DNA from: an uncultured Mucispirillum sp.
GTDB lineage: Bacteria; Chrysiogenota; Deferribacteres; Deferribacterales; Mucispirillaceae
Length of the DNA stretch: 64,000 nt
Direction: 5' to 3'
Assembly: GCA_944326705.1 (NCBI GenBank)
Contig: CALVEY010000011.1
Span: 1 to 64,000 of the forward strand
Shown: piece after piece, positions 28,256 through 36,945 of the stretch
Layout of the letters: every line of letters begins with the position of its first letter
Numbering within the stretch: the first letter of the stretch is position 1
Translations under genes and position numbers: made by a program
Notes under the pieces: generated by a model
What the model was told of the DNA's origin: nothing
Database searches by the model: none
The model's input: the letters and a program-made list of their open reading frames with translations, nothing else

Positions 28256-28256
28256 C

Positions 28257-30152
28257 CTATTTTTCTTTTCTTGCTGCAAAGTCTACTTTAAATTTTTCCA
28301 TAATCTCAATAGATACATCAAATTCTTCTATCAGTTTTCTTATTAAGCTGCTTAATACAGAATAAAGTTCTTTATATTTTAATAGAAGTAAAACATCTCT
28401 TTCTGGTCCGTCATCCTGTTTATATTTAATGCTGTTTATATCCTGAAGTATTTTTATATAGATTGACTGTACATAATGCATTAAAATTAAATAAAAGTCT
28501 TTTGTAGCAAATTTACTTACAGTATCTTCTATTATTTTCATATTTGCTTTATATGTAGTGTAATCATCACCTGCTGGTGCTACATCTGTGCGTCTAAGAA
28601 TTTCTTCTACTATGGCACATTTTTCTAAACCTTCATTACATATACCAATAGTTTTATTGCAGAATTCTTTTGCATTATACAGTTTTTTTAATGTTTCTTT
28701 TATCTGTCTTTCTTTTTCCTTACTTTTTACCTGTTTTAAATGTTTTTTAATTACAGCAGTAGTATTAATATCTTCTTTTATATATTTATCAATCGCTTCC
28801 TGAAATGTCATAATCTGAGTGCCGTGTATTTTTGCTCCACCTTCTGTTGCATTTATTGCAGTGCCTTTATATGTGGCTATATCTCTTTCATAGTGAAGCA
28901 GGAACTGTTTATATACTGGTCTTGTTTTAACTTTTGGCTGATAATTACCTTCAACTTCAATAACCCCACTAGCACTTGTTTTTGCATTACCATAGTGGAA
29001 ACCGGCTGCATGCGAAACTAAATCATCAGTAATAGCTAAATCCTGCCCTATCATAATAATAGGGTCACAGCCTAAATATTCTAATATTTTAAAAGCCATA
29101 TTACCAGCTGATGGTCCAATATCTAATATACCTTTTTTAATATCAAGCCATTCAAATGTTGCAAAATTACGATAAACTATAATTTTTTCACCAGGGAAAT
29201 TTGCATAAGTTTCTGGAACTACTACAGGACATGCAGCTAAATAAGAATCTTTTATATCTTCTTCTGTTAAGCCTTCAAAAAGATATGAAGTTTCTATAAC
29301 ACGCTCTAAACTTGTAACAAGGTGAGCAGGCGGCAGGTTATGGTGTTTTAAGATTTTCACACTTCCATCTGCTGCGCATATTACAGCCTTTTCTCTAAGC
29401 CCTTCTAATAATTTAACATTTTTATCAAGAGATGGGCCAGATGCTACAACAATACCTGGTTTTCCTTTAAATACATCTTTTAAATCAGCAATACCTGGAT
29501 AATCAATAATAGTAGGAATATTTCTTAAAGTAAATTTAATACCTAAAAGACTGTCATAAGGGTCATTACCATAAAGCAGAAGAACCTGATTTATGGCTTC
29601 TTTCACCATTTTTAAAGAATTTAAATAATATTCTTTATTTGCACCAAAAGAAACAGGCTGCTCTATAACATTTATAGCTTTTAAAAAATACATATTAGCT
29701 GTCATATTAAAAAAGTTAAATATAACAGGATAAGATAATCTTATATCTTCGCAGCCTGCAAAATAAACATTAGGGCTGTTAATTAAGTCTAAACAGTTTA
29801 TGCTGCTGAATGTTGTTTTTAAAAGCTCAGGGTCTCTTTCAATAATTAATAACCTTGCTCTAGGACACTGTCTTATATATTCATGAGCCTCATAAGAAAG
29901 CCCAAAACCTAAAAATACTGCCACATCAGGAACATTTAATTTTCTTGATTTTATATCCTGCTCAGCAACACGGTATGGGTCTATATTATTATAAAAATTT
30001 TTATTAAATTTTACATCAACTATAGAAGGAAGTTTATCTTTTCTTTGAGATGGTGCAATTACATACCTGCCTGTTAATTTGGTATTATCAACAATTTGAG
30101 CAAGTCGTGGGTTGCGTTTTGCAAGTGCTTCTATATTTTTCTTATAAGGCAT
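28257..30152 (-). CDS. Maf-like flagellin glycosyltransferase (DUF115)
   Basis: A 631-aa protein of the motility accessory factor/MptE-like (DUF115) family. The core is visible around residues 225-430: GKPGIVVASGPSLDKN, CAADGSVKILK, HLVTSLER, and the GPSAGNMAFKILEYLGCDPIIMIGQDLA region (about 350-375). Maf proteins in other flagellates transfer pseudaminic or legionaminic acid to flagellin. Here it is the last gene of the pseudaminic-acid run, 10 nt after pseI, which strongly supports that role (inference from family and context). No flagellin gene lies in the window. The C-terminal 150 residues are helical. Confidence 0.88.
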   Translation of the reverse strand: MPYKKNIEALAKRNPRLAQIVDNTKLTGRYVIAPSQRKDKLPSIVDVKFNKNFYNNIDPYRVAEQDIKSRKLNVPDVAVFLGFGLSYEAHEYIRQCPRARLLIIERDPELLKTTFSSINCLDLINSPNVYFAGCEDIRLSYPVIFNFFNMTANMYFLKAINVIEQPVSFGANKEYYLNSLKMVKEAINQVLLLYGNDPYDSLLGIKFTLRNIPTIIDYPGIADLKDVFKGKPGIVVASGPSLDKNVKLLEGLREKAVICAADGSVKILKHHNLPPAHLVTSLERVIETSYLFEGLTEEDIKDSYLAACPVVVPETYANFPGEKIIVYRNFATFEWLDIKKGILDIGPSAGNMAFKILEYLGCDPIIMIGQDLAITDDLVSHAAGFHYGNAKTSASGVIEVEGNYQPKVKTRPVYKQFLLHYERDIATYKGTAINATEGGAKIHGTQIMTFQEAIDKYIKEDINTTAVIKKHLKQVKSKEKERQIKETLKKLYNAKEFCNKTIGICNEGLEKCAIVEEILRRTDVAPAGDDYTTYKANMKIIEDTVSKFATKDFYLILMHYVQSIYIKILQDINSIKYKQDDGPERDVLLLLKYKELYSVLSSLIRKLIEEFDVSIEIMEKFKVDFAARKEK

Positions 30153-30162
30153 ATTATTCTCC

Positions 30163-31200
30163 TTAATCTATTAATTCTTTTTTTAATGGTGTATTTGCTT
30201 TTATATCTTTTACTGCTTTTCTGCCTAATATTTCATTATAATATTTTGGACTTATTCCTAAATTTGGACGATATGAGCCAATATTTTCAGCAGTAAAAAT
30301 ATCACCTTTTTTCATATCTTTTGTAACATAAAGGCTGCGCATAAAGTGTCTGTTTTTCTGCCCTGCTAGGCTTATTTTATAATCTATTTTTCCAAGAGCT
30401 TTTTCAACTGTTCTAATATCATCTACAAGCTGCTTAAATTCTTTTTCATCAAGAGAAAATGCAGCATCTGGAGAATTTATTGATTTATCAAGTATAAAAT
30501 GCTTTTCAATAACTTTTGCTCCAAGTGCGACAGATGTTACTGCTGTAATATTAGAAAGTGTATGGTCAGAAAGACCAGTGATACAGTTAAAATCTTCACT
30601 CATCTTTTTTATCATTAAAAGATTTGCTTCTTCTATAGGGGCAGGATAACTGCTTGTGCATTTTAAAAGTATAATATCATTATTTCCTACATTTCTGCAT
30701 ACATTAACTGCATCTTCTATTTCATTAAAATCTGCCACACCTGTTGAAATAATAACAGGTTTATTTTTTTTAGCAGCATATTCTATTAAAGGCAAATCAT
30801 TTATTTCAAAAGATGCTATTTTATATGCTGGCATATTTAATTCTTCTAAAAAATCTACTGCCTCTTTATCAAAAGGGGAAGAAAAAAGTATAAGCCCTAA
30901 TTTATCAGCAGTTTCTTTTAATATTTTATGCCACTGCCATGGAGTATATGCTTTATCATAAAGCTGATAATATGTTAAGCCGTCCCATAAAGAACCGCCT
31001 TTTATAATAAAGTTTTTATTATCAGAATTAAGGGTAATAGTATCTGCACGGTATGTCTGCAACTTTACAGCATCTGCTCCAGCACGAGCTGCCGCCTCTA
31101 TAGTTTTAACAGCTAAATCAAGGCTGCCGTTATGGTTTGCAGAAAGCTCTGCTACAATAAATGTTTTTTCTTTTCCTATTTCAAAATCTGCTATTTTCAT
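30163..31200 (-). CDS. pseI: Pseudaminic acid synthase PseI
   Basis: A 345-aa NeuB-family enzyme that condenses a 2,4-diacylamido-trideoxy-hexose with phosphoenolpyruvate to give pseudaminic acid. The TIM-barrel N-terminus (VAELSANHNGSLDLA) and a C-terminal SAF antifreeze-like domain (about 285-345) are clear. The segment SINSPDAAFSLDEKEF near residue 240 is characteristic of PseI over sialic acid or legionaminic acid synthases. It overlaps the formyltransferase by 4 nt. All genes of this locus are on the minus strand. Confidence 0.92.
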   Translation of the reverse strand: MKIADFEIGKEKTFIVAELSANHNGSLDLAVKTIEAAARAGADAVKLQTYRADTITLNSDNKNFIIKGGSLWDGLTYYQLYDKAYTPWQWHKILKETADKLGLILFSSPFDKEAVDFLEELNMPAYKIASFEINDLPLIEYAAKKNKPVIISTGVADFNEIEDAVNVCRNVGNNDIILLKCTSSYPAPIEEANLLMIKKMSEDFNCITGLSDHTLSNITAVTSVALGAKVIEKHFILDKSINSPDAAFSLDEKEFKQLVDDIRTVEKALGKIDYKISLAGQKNRHFMRSLYVTKDMKKGDIFTAENIGSYRPNLGISPKYYNEILGRKAVKDIKANTPLKKELID

Positions 31201-31766
31201 ATTAACGCTTTTCCTGCTAAATCTTTTACAGGCGTATCATATCCTGATTTTTCAAGCAAATATATATATTTTTCTTTATCTTTTAAATAATGCAGCGAAC
31301 CTAAGCCCTGCTGCTTATGTGCTTTTATTTTATTATTTAAAATATTTTCTGCATTATCTGTAAAAAGTTTTACAATCTCAACTATAAGCCTGTCATAGCT
31401 TGTTTTAAGTGTATCATTTACATTATCCTGCACTTCTTTCTGCAGAATAATATCGCCAGTATCAAGCCCTTTATCTATTTTATGGATTGTAACACCTTTT
31501 GGGCTGTTTTCTAAATAGCTCCATAAGTTAGGGTCTGCACCTTTATTATATGGAAGCAGTGAAATATGCATATTTATAATTTTATTAGGAAATAAGTCAA
31601 TAATTTCCTGCTTTATAATATGCCTGTAACCAAAACTGATAATAAAATCATAACCTGATACATTTTCTTCATTTAATTTATCAGTAAATATATATGTATC
31701 ATGACCAAGTGATACTAGATAATCATTTATTAAACTGCATTTTTCACCTAAAAGCAGTATATTCAT
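31197..31766 (-). CDS. Sugar formyltransferase-like protein in the Pse locus
   Basis: A 189-aa enzyme of the formyl_transf_N fold, much shorter than methionyl-tRNA formyltransferase. The catalytic triad is present: Asn and His in INMHISLLPYNKGADPNLW and Asp in KGLDTGDI. Related small enzymes put a formyl group from N10-formyl-tetrahydrofolate onto amino sugars. It occupies the place where an acetyltransferase (PseH) would be expected, between pseF and pseI with 4-nt overlaps. So the product may be an N-formyl rather than N-acetyl pseudaminic acid (inference). Confidence 0.85.
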   Translation of the reverse strand: MNILLLGEKCSLINDYLVSLGHDTYIFTDKLNEENVSGYDFIISFGYRHIIKQEIIDLFPNKIINMHISLLPYNKGADPNLWSYLENSPKGVTIHKIDKGLDTGDIILQKEVQDNVNDTLKTSYDRLIVEIVKLFTDNAENILNNKIKAHKQQGLGSLHYLKDKEKYIYLLEKSGYDTPVKDLAGKALI

Positions 31767-32578
31767 TTATTATCCTCTATTATTTTTTTTGCATTATACA
31801 TACTATTTAACTCTAAAAGCTTAACTGCTTCTGCAAGCTCTTCTTCTCTGTTTTTAAATACATATTTCTGATATATATTATTATTTAACATTTTAAGCCA
31901 TGGGTTTTTCTCAAAAAGGTTAACTATATCTTTATAATTAAAATCATCGCCCAGCATAAAATAGATTAAGTTCATTAAAGCATAATCTTCATAGGTATCA
32001 ACAGTTATGCGGATATCTGAATAATTATGCCCATTTTTTTCAAGCACATCTATTTTACTGTAGCTGTCATTTCTTCTTGCATGCCATGTTACATGCTCCC
32101 TGACTTTTATATCTTTTTCTTCCCTGTCTATTCTTTTTAATGCTTCAAAAGTTATAACTTCAGTATCAAGCCCATGGGGGAAAGTCCGTTTTTCCACATT
32201 AGATACATAATCAACAGATGAATTTTCATGAATATTTATACATTCTTTTATTACTTCATCATCAATACATGGGCAGTCTGCTGTTATGCGGACAACTCTG
32301 TCTATTCCAAATTTTTCACATGCTTTAATATACCGCATAAGCACATCATCAAGGCTGCCCCTGTATACATTTGCCCCATATTTTAAAGCTTCCTGCTCTG
32401 TTAAATCATCATCTTCATGGTCACTTGTAGCAAGAATAACCATATCACATGCTTTTTTAGCCCGCTTAATAACTCTTCCAAGCATAGATATGCCGCTTCC
32501 TGCAGGAAGTTCCATTAATATTTTATCTTTCAGTCTTGTAGATGAACGCCTTGCCTGAATAACTATACCTGTTTTCAT
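31763..32578 (-). CDS. pseF: SpsF/PseF-like cytidylyltransferase
   Basis: A 271-aa nucleotidyltransferase that activates the nonulosonic acid as a CMP-sugar. The N-terminal QARRSSTRLKDK signature binds CTP, and DRVVRITADCPCID is the second family motif. It belongs to the SpsF (COG1861) branch, as found with Pse genes in some bacteria. The gene overlaps its neighbours on both sides by 1-4 nt, in line with tight operon coupling. Confidence 0.85.
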   Translation of the reverse strand: MKTGIVIQARRSSTRLKDKILMELPAGSGISMLGRVIKRAKKACDMVILATSDHEDDDLTEQEALKYGANVYRGSLDDVLMRYIKACEKFGIDRVVRITADCPCIDDEVIKECINIHENSSVDYVSNVEKRTFPHGLDTEVITFEALKRIDREEKDIKVREHVTWHARRNDSYSKIDVLEKNGHNYSDIRITVDTYEDYALMNLIYFMLGDDFNYKDIVNLFEKNPWLKMLNNNIYQKYVFKNREEELAEAVKLLELNSMYNAKKIIEDNK

Positions 32579-33717
32579 TACAGCGCCTTTAATACATTAT
32601 TTATTTTATCTATTACAAAATAAACTTCTTCATTTGTTAAAAGTGGATAAACTGGCAGAGAAAGCTCACATCTGTAAAAATCATAAGCAAGTGGTGTATC
32701 TTTGTAATTATACCCTAAAGCTTCATAGTATGGGTGCTTGTTTACAGGCATATAATGGATTTGAGTAAATATATTACTTTCTTTTAAGTAATAAAAGACT
32801 TTATCTCTTAAATCATTACTTTCAAAAACTACTGAAAATAAATGGTGAGAATTAAGCCTGTCACCGTATTTTTTCTGCAGTTTTATTTTAGAGCTGTTTT
32901 TAAATGCTTCATAATATATATCTGCAATCTCTAATCTTCTTTTTACAAAGCTTTCTATTTTTTTAAGCTGGCTGATACCAAGAGCAGCTTGAATATCTGT
33001 CATTCTGTAATTATAGCCTAAAAGCTGCATTTCATGGTATGCGGGGCTGTCTGGTGTATTTTTAAAATTAACTTTTTCCATACCATGACTGCGGTATAAT
33101 AAACATTTTTTATAAACTTCTTCATCATTTGTAAGAACTGCTCCACCTTCTGCAGTAGTTATATGCTTTACAGGGTGAAAGCTGAAAACTGCTGCATCAG
33201 AATATTCACAGCTTCCAGTTTTGCTGTTTTTATAATAGCTTCCCAGTGCATGGCAGGCATCTTCTACTATTTTAATATTATGATTTTTTGCAGTTTTATT
33301 TATTTCTTCCATATTACAGGTAAGCCCTGCATAATGAATAGGTGTGATTATTTTTGTATTTTTTGTAATAAGTGGATTTATTTTATTCTCATCTATTAAA
33401 AAATCATCTGCATTTATATCTGCAAACTTAGGTTTAGCATTTAAATAAAGTGCTGCGTTGCTTGTTGCTGCAAAAGTATTAGGGCATGTAATTATTTCAT
33501 CATTTTCTTTTAATCCAAGAGCAGCATAAACTGTATGCAGTGCAGCAGTGCCTGAAGATACAGCAACAGCATATTTTGCACCAGTATACTCTTTCAACGC
33601 ATCTTCAAATGCCGGCACATATTCTCCCTGAGTAATAGTTGGCGATTTTAATGCTTTTATAACTTCATCTATATCATCTTGATTAATAGTCTGTCTGCCG
33701 TAAGTAATTTTATTCAT
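32578..33717 (-). CDS. pseC: UDP-4-keto-sugar aminotransferase PseC
   Basis: A 379-aa PLP-dependent DegT/DnrJ-family aminotransferase that makes the 4-amino sugar in the pseudaminic pathway. The PLP lysine is Lys184 in FSFHPVKHITTAEGG, and SSGTAALH (54-61) and VEDACHALGS (151-160) are further cofactor-binding landmarks. The sequence starts MNKITYGRQTINQDD, typical of PseC. It begins 1 nt after pseB ends. Confidence 0.94.
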   Translation of the reverse strand: MNKITYGRQTINQDDIDEVIKALKSPTITQGEYVPAFEDALKEYTGAKYAVAVSSGTAALHTVYAALGLKENDEIITCPNTFAATSNAALYLNAKPKFADINADDFLIDENKINPLITKNTKIITPIHYAGLTCNMEEINKTAKNHNIKIVEDACHALGSYYKNSKTGSCEYSDAAVFSFHPVKHITTAEGGAVLTNDEEVYKKCLLYRSHGMEKVNFKNTPDSPAYHEMQLLGYNYRMTDIQAALGISQLKKIESFVKRRLEIADIYYEAFKNSSKIKLQKKYGDRLNSHHLFSVVFESNDLRDKVFYYLKESNIFTQIHYMPVNKHPYYEALGYNYKDTPLAYDFYRCELSLPVYPLLTNEEVYFVIDKINNVLKAL

Positions 33718-33718
33718 C

Positions 33719-34720
33719 TTACTTTGCCATTTCGTTAATTTTTTCCTGCACTTCCTCTGCCATTTTGCGCAAAAAATCAGGGTTTATTTTTTCAGGGTTA
33801 TTATCACTTGAATAGCAGAAACCTTCTGGCAGAACTTTGCCATTAAATCGTTTTGAAGAATTTTCCCAGTTTCTAAATTCAGGCATAATTCTATAATGGT
33901 CATCAAATTCTAATGTATGGCGTGCATCATCGCTTGGTATCATTACTTCATGCATTTTTTCACCAGGTCTTATACCTATATCTTCTATTTTACATTCTGG
34001 AGCAATAATTGTTGCAAATTCTTCCATAGTGGCAGATGGAATTTTAGGAACAAATATTTCGCCCCCTTCCATTTCATGAAATGCTTTTATAACAAGCTCA
34101 ATAGCCTGCTCTATAGTTATCCAAAATCTTGTCATCTGTCTGTTAGTTATGGTGATAACACCTTTTTTCTTCTGCTCTAAAAATAATGGCAGAACAGAAC
34201 CGCGGCTGCCAAGTACATTACCATATCTAACAACGCTGAATCTTGTAACTCTGCCGCCTGCATAAGCATTACCTGCCACAAAAAGTTTATCACTTGCAAG
34301 TTTTGTAGCACCATATAAGTTAATAGGGTTTGCAGCTTTATCAGTAGATAATGCCACTACCTTTTTAACACCAGCATCAATAGCTGCTTCTATAACATTT
34401 TCTGCACCTAGAATATTTGTTTTTATAGCTTCAAAAGGGTTATATTCTGCTGCTACTACCTGCTTAGACGCTGCTGCATGAACTACATAATCTACACCAT
34501 AAAATGCACGATTTAATCTGTCCCTGTCCCTTACATCACCTATAAAAAAACGGAGATTGCCTATATTTCTAAATTTTCTCTCCATTTCATACTGTTTAAA
34601 TTCATCTCTGGAAAAAATAATAATTTTATTTGGTTTATATTTTTCAGCAACATATTTGACAAACTGTTTGCCAAAAGTACCTGTGCCGCCTGTAATTAAA
34701 ATATTTTTTCCATTAAACAT
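33719..34720 (-). CDS. pseB: UDP-N-acetylglucosamine 4,6-dehydratase (inverting) PseB
   Basis: A 333-aa extended short-chain dehydrogenase that converts UDP-GlcNAc to the 4-keto-6-deoxy sugar, the first step of pseudaminic acid synthesis. The NADP-binding site is ITGGTGTFGK (9-18) and the catalytic Tyr136-x3-Lys140 sits in NPINLYGATK, with STDK just before it. The length is normal for PseB. It follows the RelA/SpoT gene by 17 nt and leads the Pse genes. Confidence 0.96.
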   Translation of the reverse strand: MFNGKNILITGGTGTFGKQFVKYVAEKYKPNKIIIFSRDEFKQYEMERKFRNIGNLRFFIGDVRDRDRLNRAFYGVDYVVHAAASKQVVAAEYNPFEAIKTNILGAENVIEAAIDAGVKKVVALSTDKAANPINLYGATKLASDKLFVAGNAYAGGRVTRFSVVRYGNVLGSRGSVLPLFLEQKKKGVITITNRQMTRFWITIEQAIELVIKAFHEMEGGEIFVPKIPSATMEEFATIIAPECKIEDIGIRPGEKMHEVMIPSDDARHTLEFDDHYRIMPEFRNWENSSKRFNGKVLPEGFCYSSDNNPEKINPDFLRKMAEEVQEKINEMAK

Positions 34721-34737
34721 ATATATTCTCCAAATAA

Positions 34738-36876
34738 TTAGCTTTGTTTAACTGAAATAACATGCTTATTACTGCATATTTTTTCAGAAAGCATATCCGA
34801 CTGCTGTTTATTTGTAACCATAACAACAAATTCCATTTTTGCTGTGCCGTCACCATAATTTTTTATATTCATTTCATAAATATTTAAGCCCATATCTTTT
34901 ATAATAGTGGATATTTCAACAAATACCCCAGGCATATCTTCAAGTATTGCTTTATATTTAACAGGCATACTTAATTTATTAGAATTATCCCACTCAACAT
35001 CCACTATCCTGTCTTTATTTTCTTCTAATTTTGCAATATTTGGACAGTCTGCCTTATGGACAATTATCCCTCTGCCTGTTGAAACATAGCCTTTAATAGC
35101 ATCTCCCGGCAGCGGCGAGCAGCATTTAGCAGTTTTAATCATCATATTATCTACACCGCTGATTTTAAAGGGCTCTGCCTTCCTGCTGGAAGCCTGTTTC
35201 ACTTCTATTTCTTCTTCTTTTACATCAGGTAAAAAAAGATGTAGCAATTTTCTTGCCGAAATTTGACCAAAACCTACATGAGTAATCAATTCTTCAAGAC
35301 TATGCATTGAAAATTTATCAAGAGCTTTTTTCAAATTCTGTTCATCTGAAATTATTTCATCAAAATCAAGGTTTGAATGTTTAAACTCTTTATTTAAAAG
35401 CTCCCTGCCTGTTAATATTGCTTTTTCTGCATCTTTTTTACGTAAAAATGCACTTATTCTTGAATGAGCTCTGTTAGTTTTTACAATATTCAGCCAGTCT
35501 TTTCTAGGCTCTTGAGTCTGTGATGTTAAAATCTCTACTTTATCACCGCTGTTTAATTTTGCCTTTAATGGTGCAATCCTGCCGTTAATTTTTGCCCCAA
35601 CACATGTATGACCAACTTGAGAGTGGATAGCGTATGCAAAATCAATAGGTGTAGAGCCAACAGGAAGTTCTACCACATGACCATGGGGTGTAAATACAAA
35701 TATCTGTTCCTGAAATACGTCTTCTTTAATAGCATTTACAAATTCAGTAGGTGGTTTTTCTTTATTATCATCTTCTAAAGCACGCCTAAGCCATACAAAC
35801 TGCTTATCTTCTTTTGGGTTAAATATTCGCCCCTCTTTATATGCCCAGTGAGCTGCAACCCCTTCTTCTGCTATTTTATGCATTTCTTTTGTGCGTATTT
35901 GAAATTCTACCATCATGCCGCCAGGTCCCATAACAGTAGTATGTATGGACTGATACATATTAGCTTTTGGATTTGCAATATAGTCTTTTATTCTGTGCGG
36001 TATTGGTGTCCATAAAGAGTGAATAATACCAAGGGCAGAATAACAGTCTGATTTTGTATTAACAATAACGCGAAGAGCAAGTAAATCAAAAATATCTTCA
36101 AAAGATGTGCCTTTTTTTATCATTTTAGAATATATGCTGTAAAAATGCTTTGGTCTGCCTGATATTTCTCCTTCAATATTTGCTTTCTGCAAAGCAAGAG
36201 AAATAATATCTTTAACTTCGCTTAAATATTCTTCTCGCTCGCCACGTTTCATTTTCACTTTCTGGTGTATTTCATAATACATTTCTGGGTTTAATACGCG
36301 GAACGCCCTGTCTTCAAGCTCCCATTTTATCCAGGCAATACCAAGCCTGTCTGCAAGTGGAGCATAAATATCCATAGTTTCTCTTGCTATGCGTTTCTGC
36401 TTATCTTCCCTTAAGCTTTCAATAGTGCGCATATTGTGTAATCTGTCTGCAAGCTTAATAATGATAACTCTTATATCATCACTCATTGATATAAGCATTT
36501 TTCTAAAAGATTCTGCCTGTTTTTCTTCTTTTGACTGGAAAGGTATTTTACTGATTTTTGAAACTGCATCTACTAAAAACGCAACTGATAAGCCAAACAT
36601 TTCTTCTATCACTTCATAAGTAGTATCAGTATCTTCAATAGTGTCATGTAAAAGCCCTGCAATAATACAGTCCACATCCATTTTCATTTCAGCAAGAATA
36701 TAAGCAACATTTAATGGGTGAGAAAGGTATGCCTCCCCACTCTGCCTAATCTGCCCTCTGTGCTGCTGGGCTGCATAAACATAAGCAATATTTAATTTAT
36801 CTATCTGGGCTTCAGGATTATTACTTAAAACTTTATCCTGAATATCCATAAGTCTGATTGTTTTTTGAATACTCAT
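34738..36876 (-). CDS. spoT: Bifunctional (p)ppGpp synthetase/hydrolase (RelA/SpoT)
   Basis: A 712-aa long RSH enzyme controlling the alarmone (p)ppGpp. In order: an HD hydrolase domain (about 45-170, with LLHDTIEDT), the synthetase domain (about 230-360, with RIKDYIANPKANMYQS), TGS (about 400-460, VFTPHGHVVELP), a zinc-finger-like region (TAKCCSPLPGD) and a C-terminal ACT domain. The intact HD and synthetase motifs point to a bifunctional enzyme. I prefer the ATG at 36876 to the TTG two codons earlier. It is co-oriented between recJ and pseB. Confidence 0.95.
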   Translation of the reverse strand: MSIQKTIRLMDIQDKVLSNNPEAQIDKLNIAYVYAAQQHRGQIRQSGEAYLSHPLNVAYILAEMKMDVDCIIAGLLHDTIEDTDTTYEVIEEMFGLSVAFLVDAVSKISKIPFQSKEEKQAESFRKMLISMSDDIRVIIIKLADRLHNMRTIESLREDKQKRIARETMDIYAPLADRLGIAWIKWELEDRAFRVLNPEMYYEIHQKVKMKRGEREEYLSEVKDIISLALQKANIEGEISGRPKHFYSIYSKMIKKGTSFEDIFDLLALRVIVNTKSDCYSALGIIHSLWTPIPHRIKDYIANPKANMYQSIHTTVMGPGGMMVEFQIRTKEMHKIAEEGVAAHWAYKEGRIFNPKEDKQFVWLRRALEDDNKEKPPTEFVNAIKEDVFQEQIFVFTPHGHVVELPVGSTPIDFAYAIHSQVGHTCVGAKINGRIAPLKAKLNSGDKVEILTSQTQEPRKDWLNIVKTNRAHSRISAFLRKKDAEKAILTGRELLNKEFKHSNLDFDEIISDEQNLKKALDKFSMHSLEELITHVGFGQISARKLLHLFLPDVKEEEIEVKQASSRKAEPFKISGVDNMMIKTAKCCSPLPGDAIKGYVSTGRGIIVHKADCPNIAKLEENKDRIVDVEWDNSNKLSMPVKYKAILEDMPGVFVEISTIIKDMGLNIYEMNIKNYGDGTAKMEFVVMVTNKQQSDMLSEKICSNKHVISVKQS

Positions 36877-36945
36877 AAGCAAATACCATAAAAATTAATA
36901 TGTATTATAAAATGGAATGATAGAAGTATCAAGTAATTTTAAAAA

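Noticed and set aside
31197-31766. Second methionyl-tRNA formyltransferase
   Set aside because: It is only 189 aa without the tRNA-binding C-terminal domain, and a full fmt is present at 56980.
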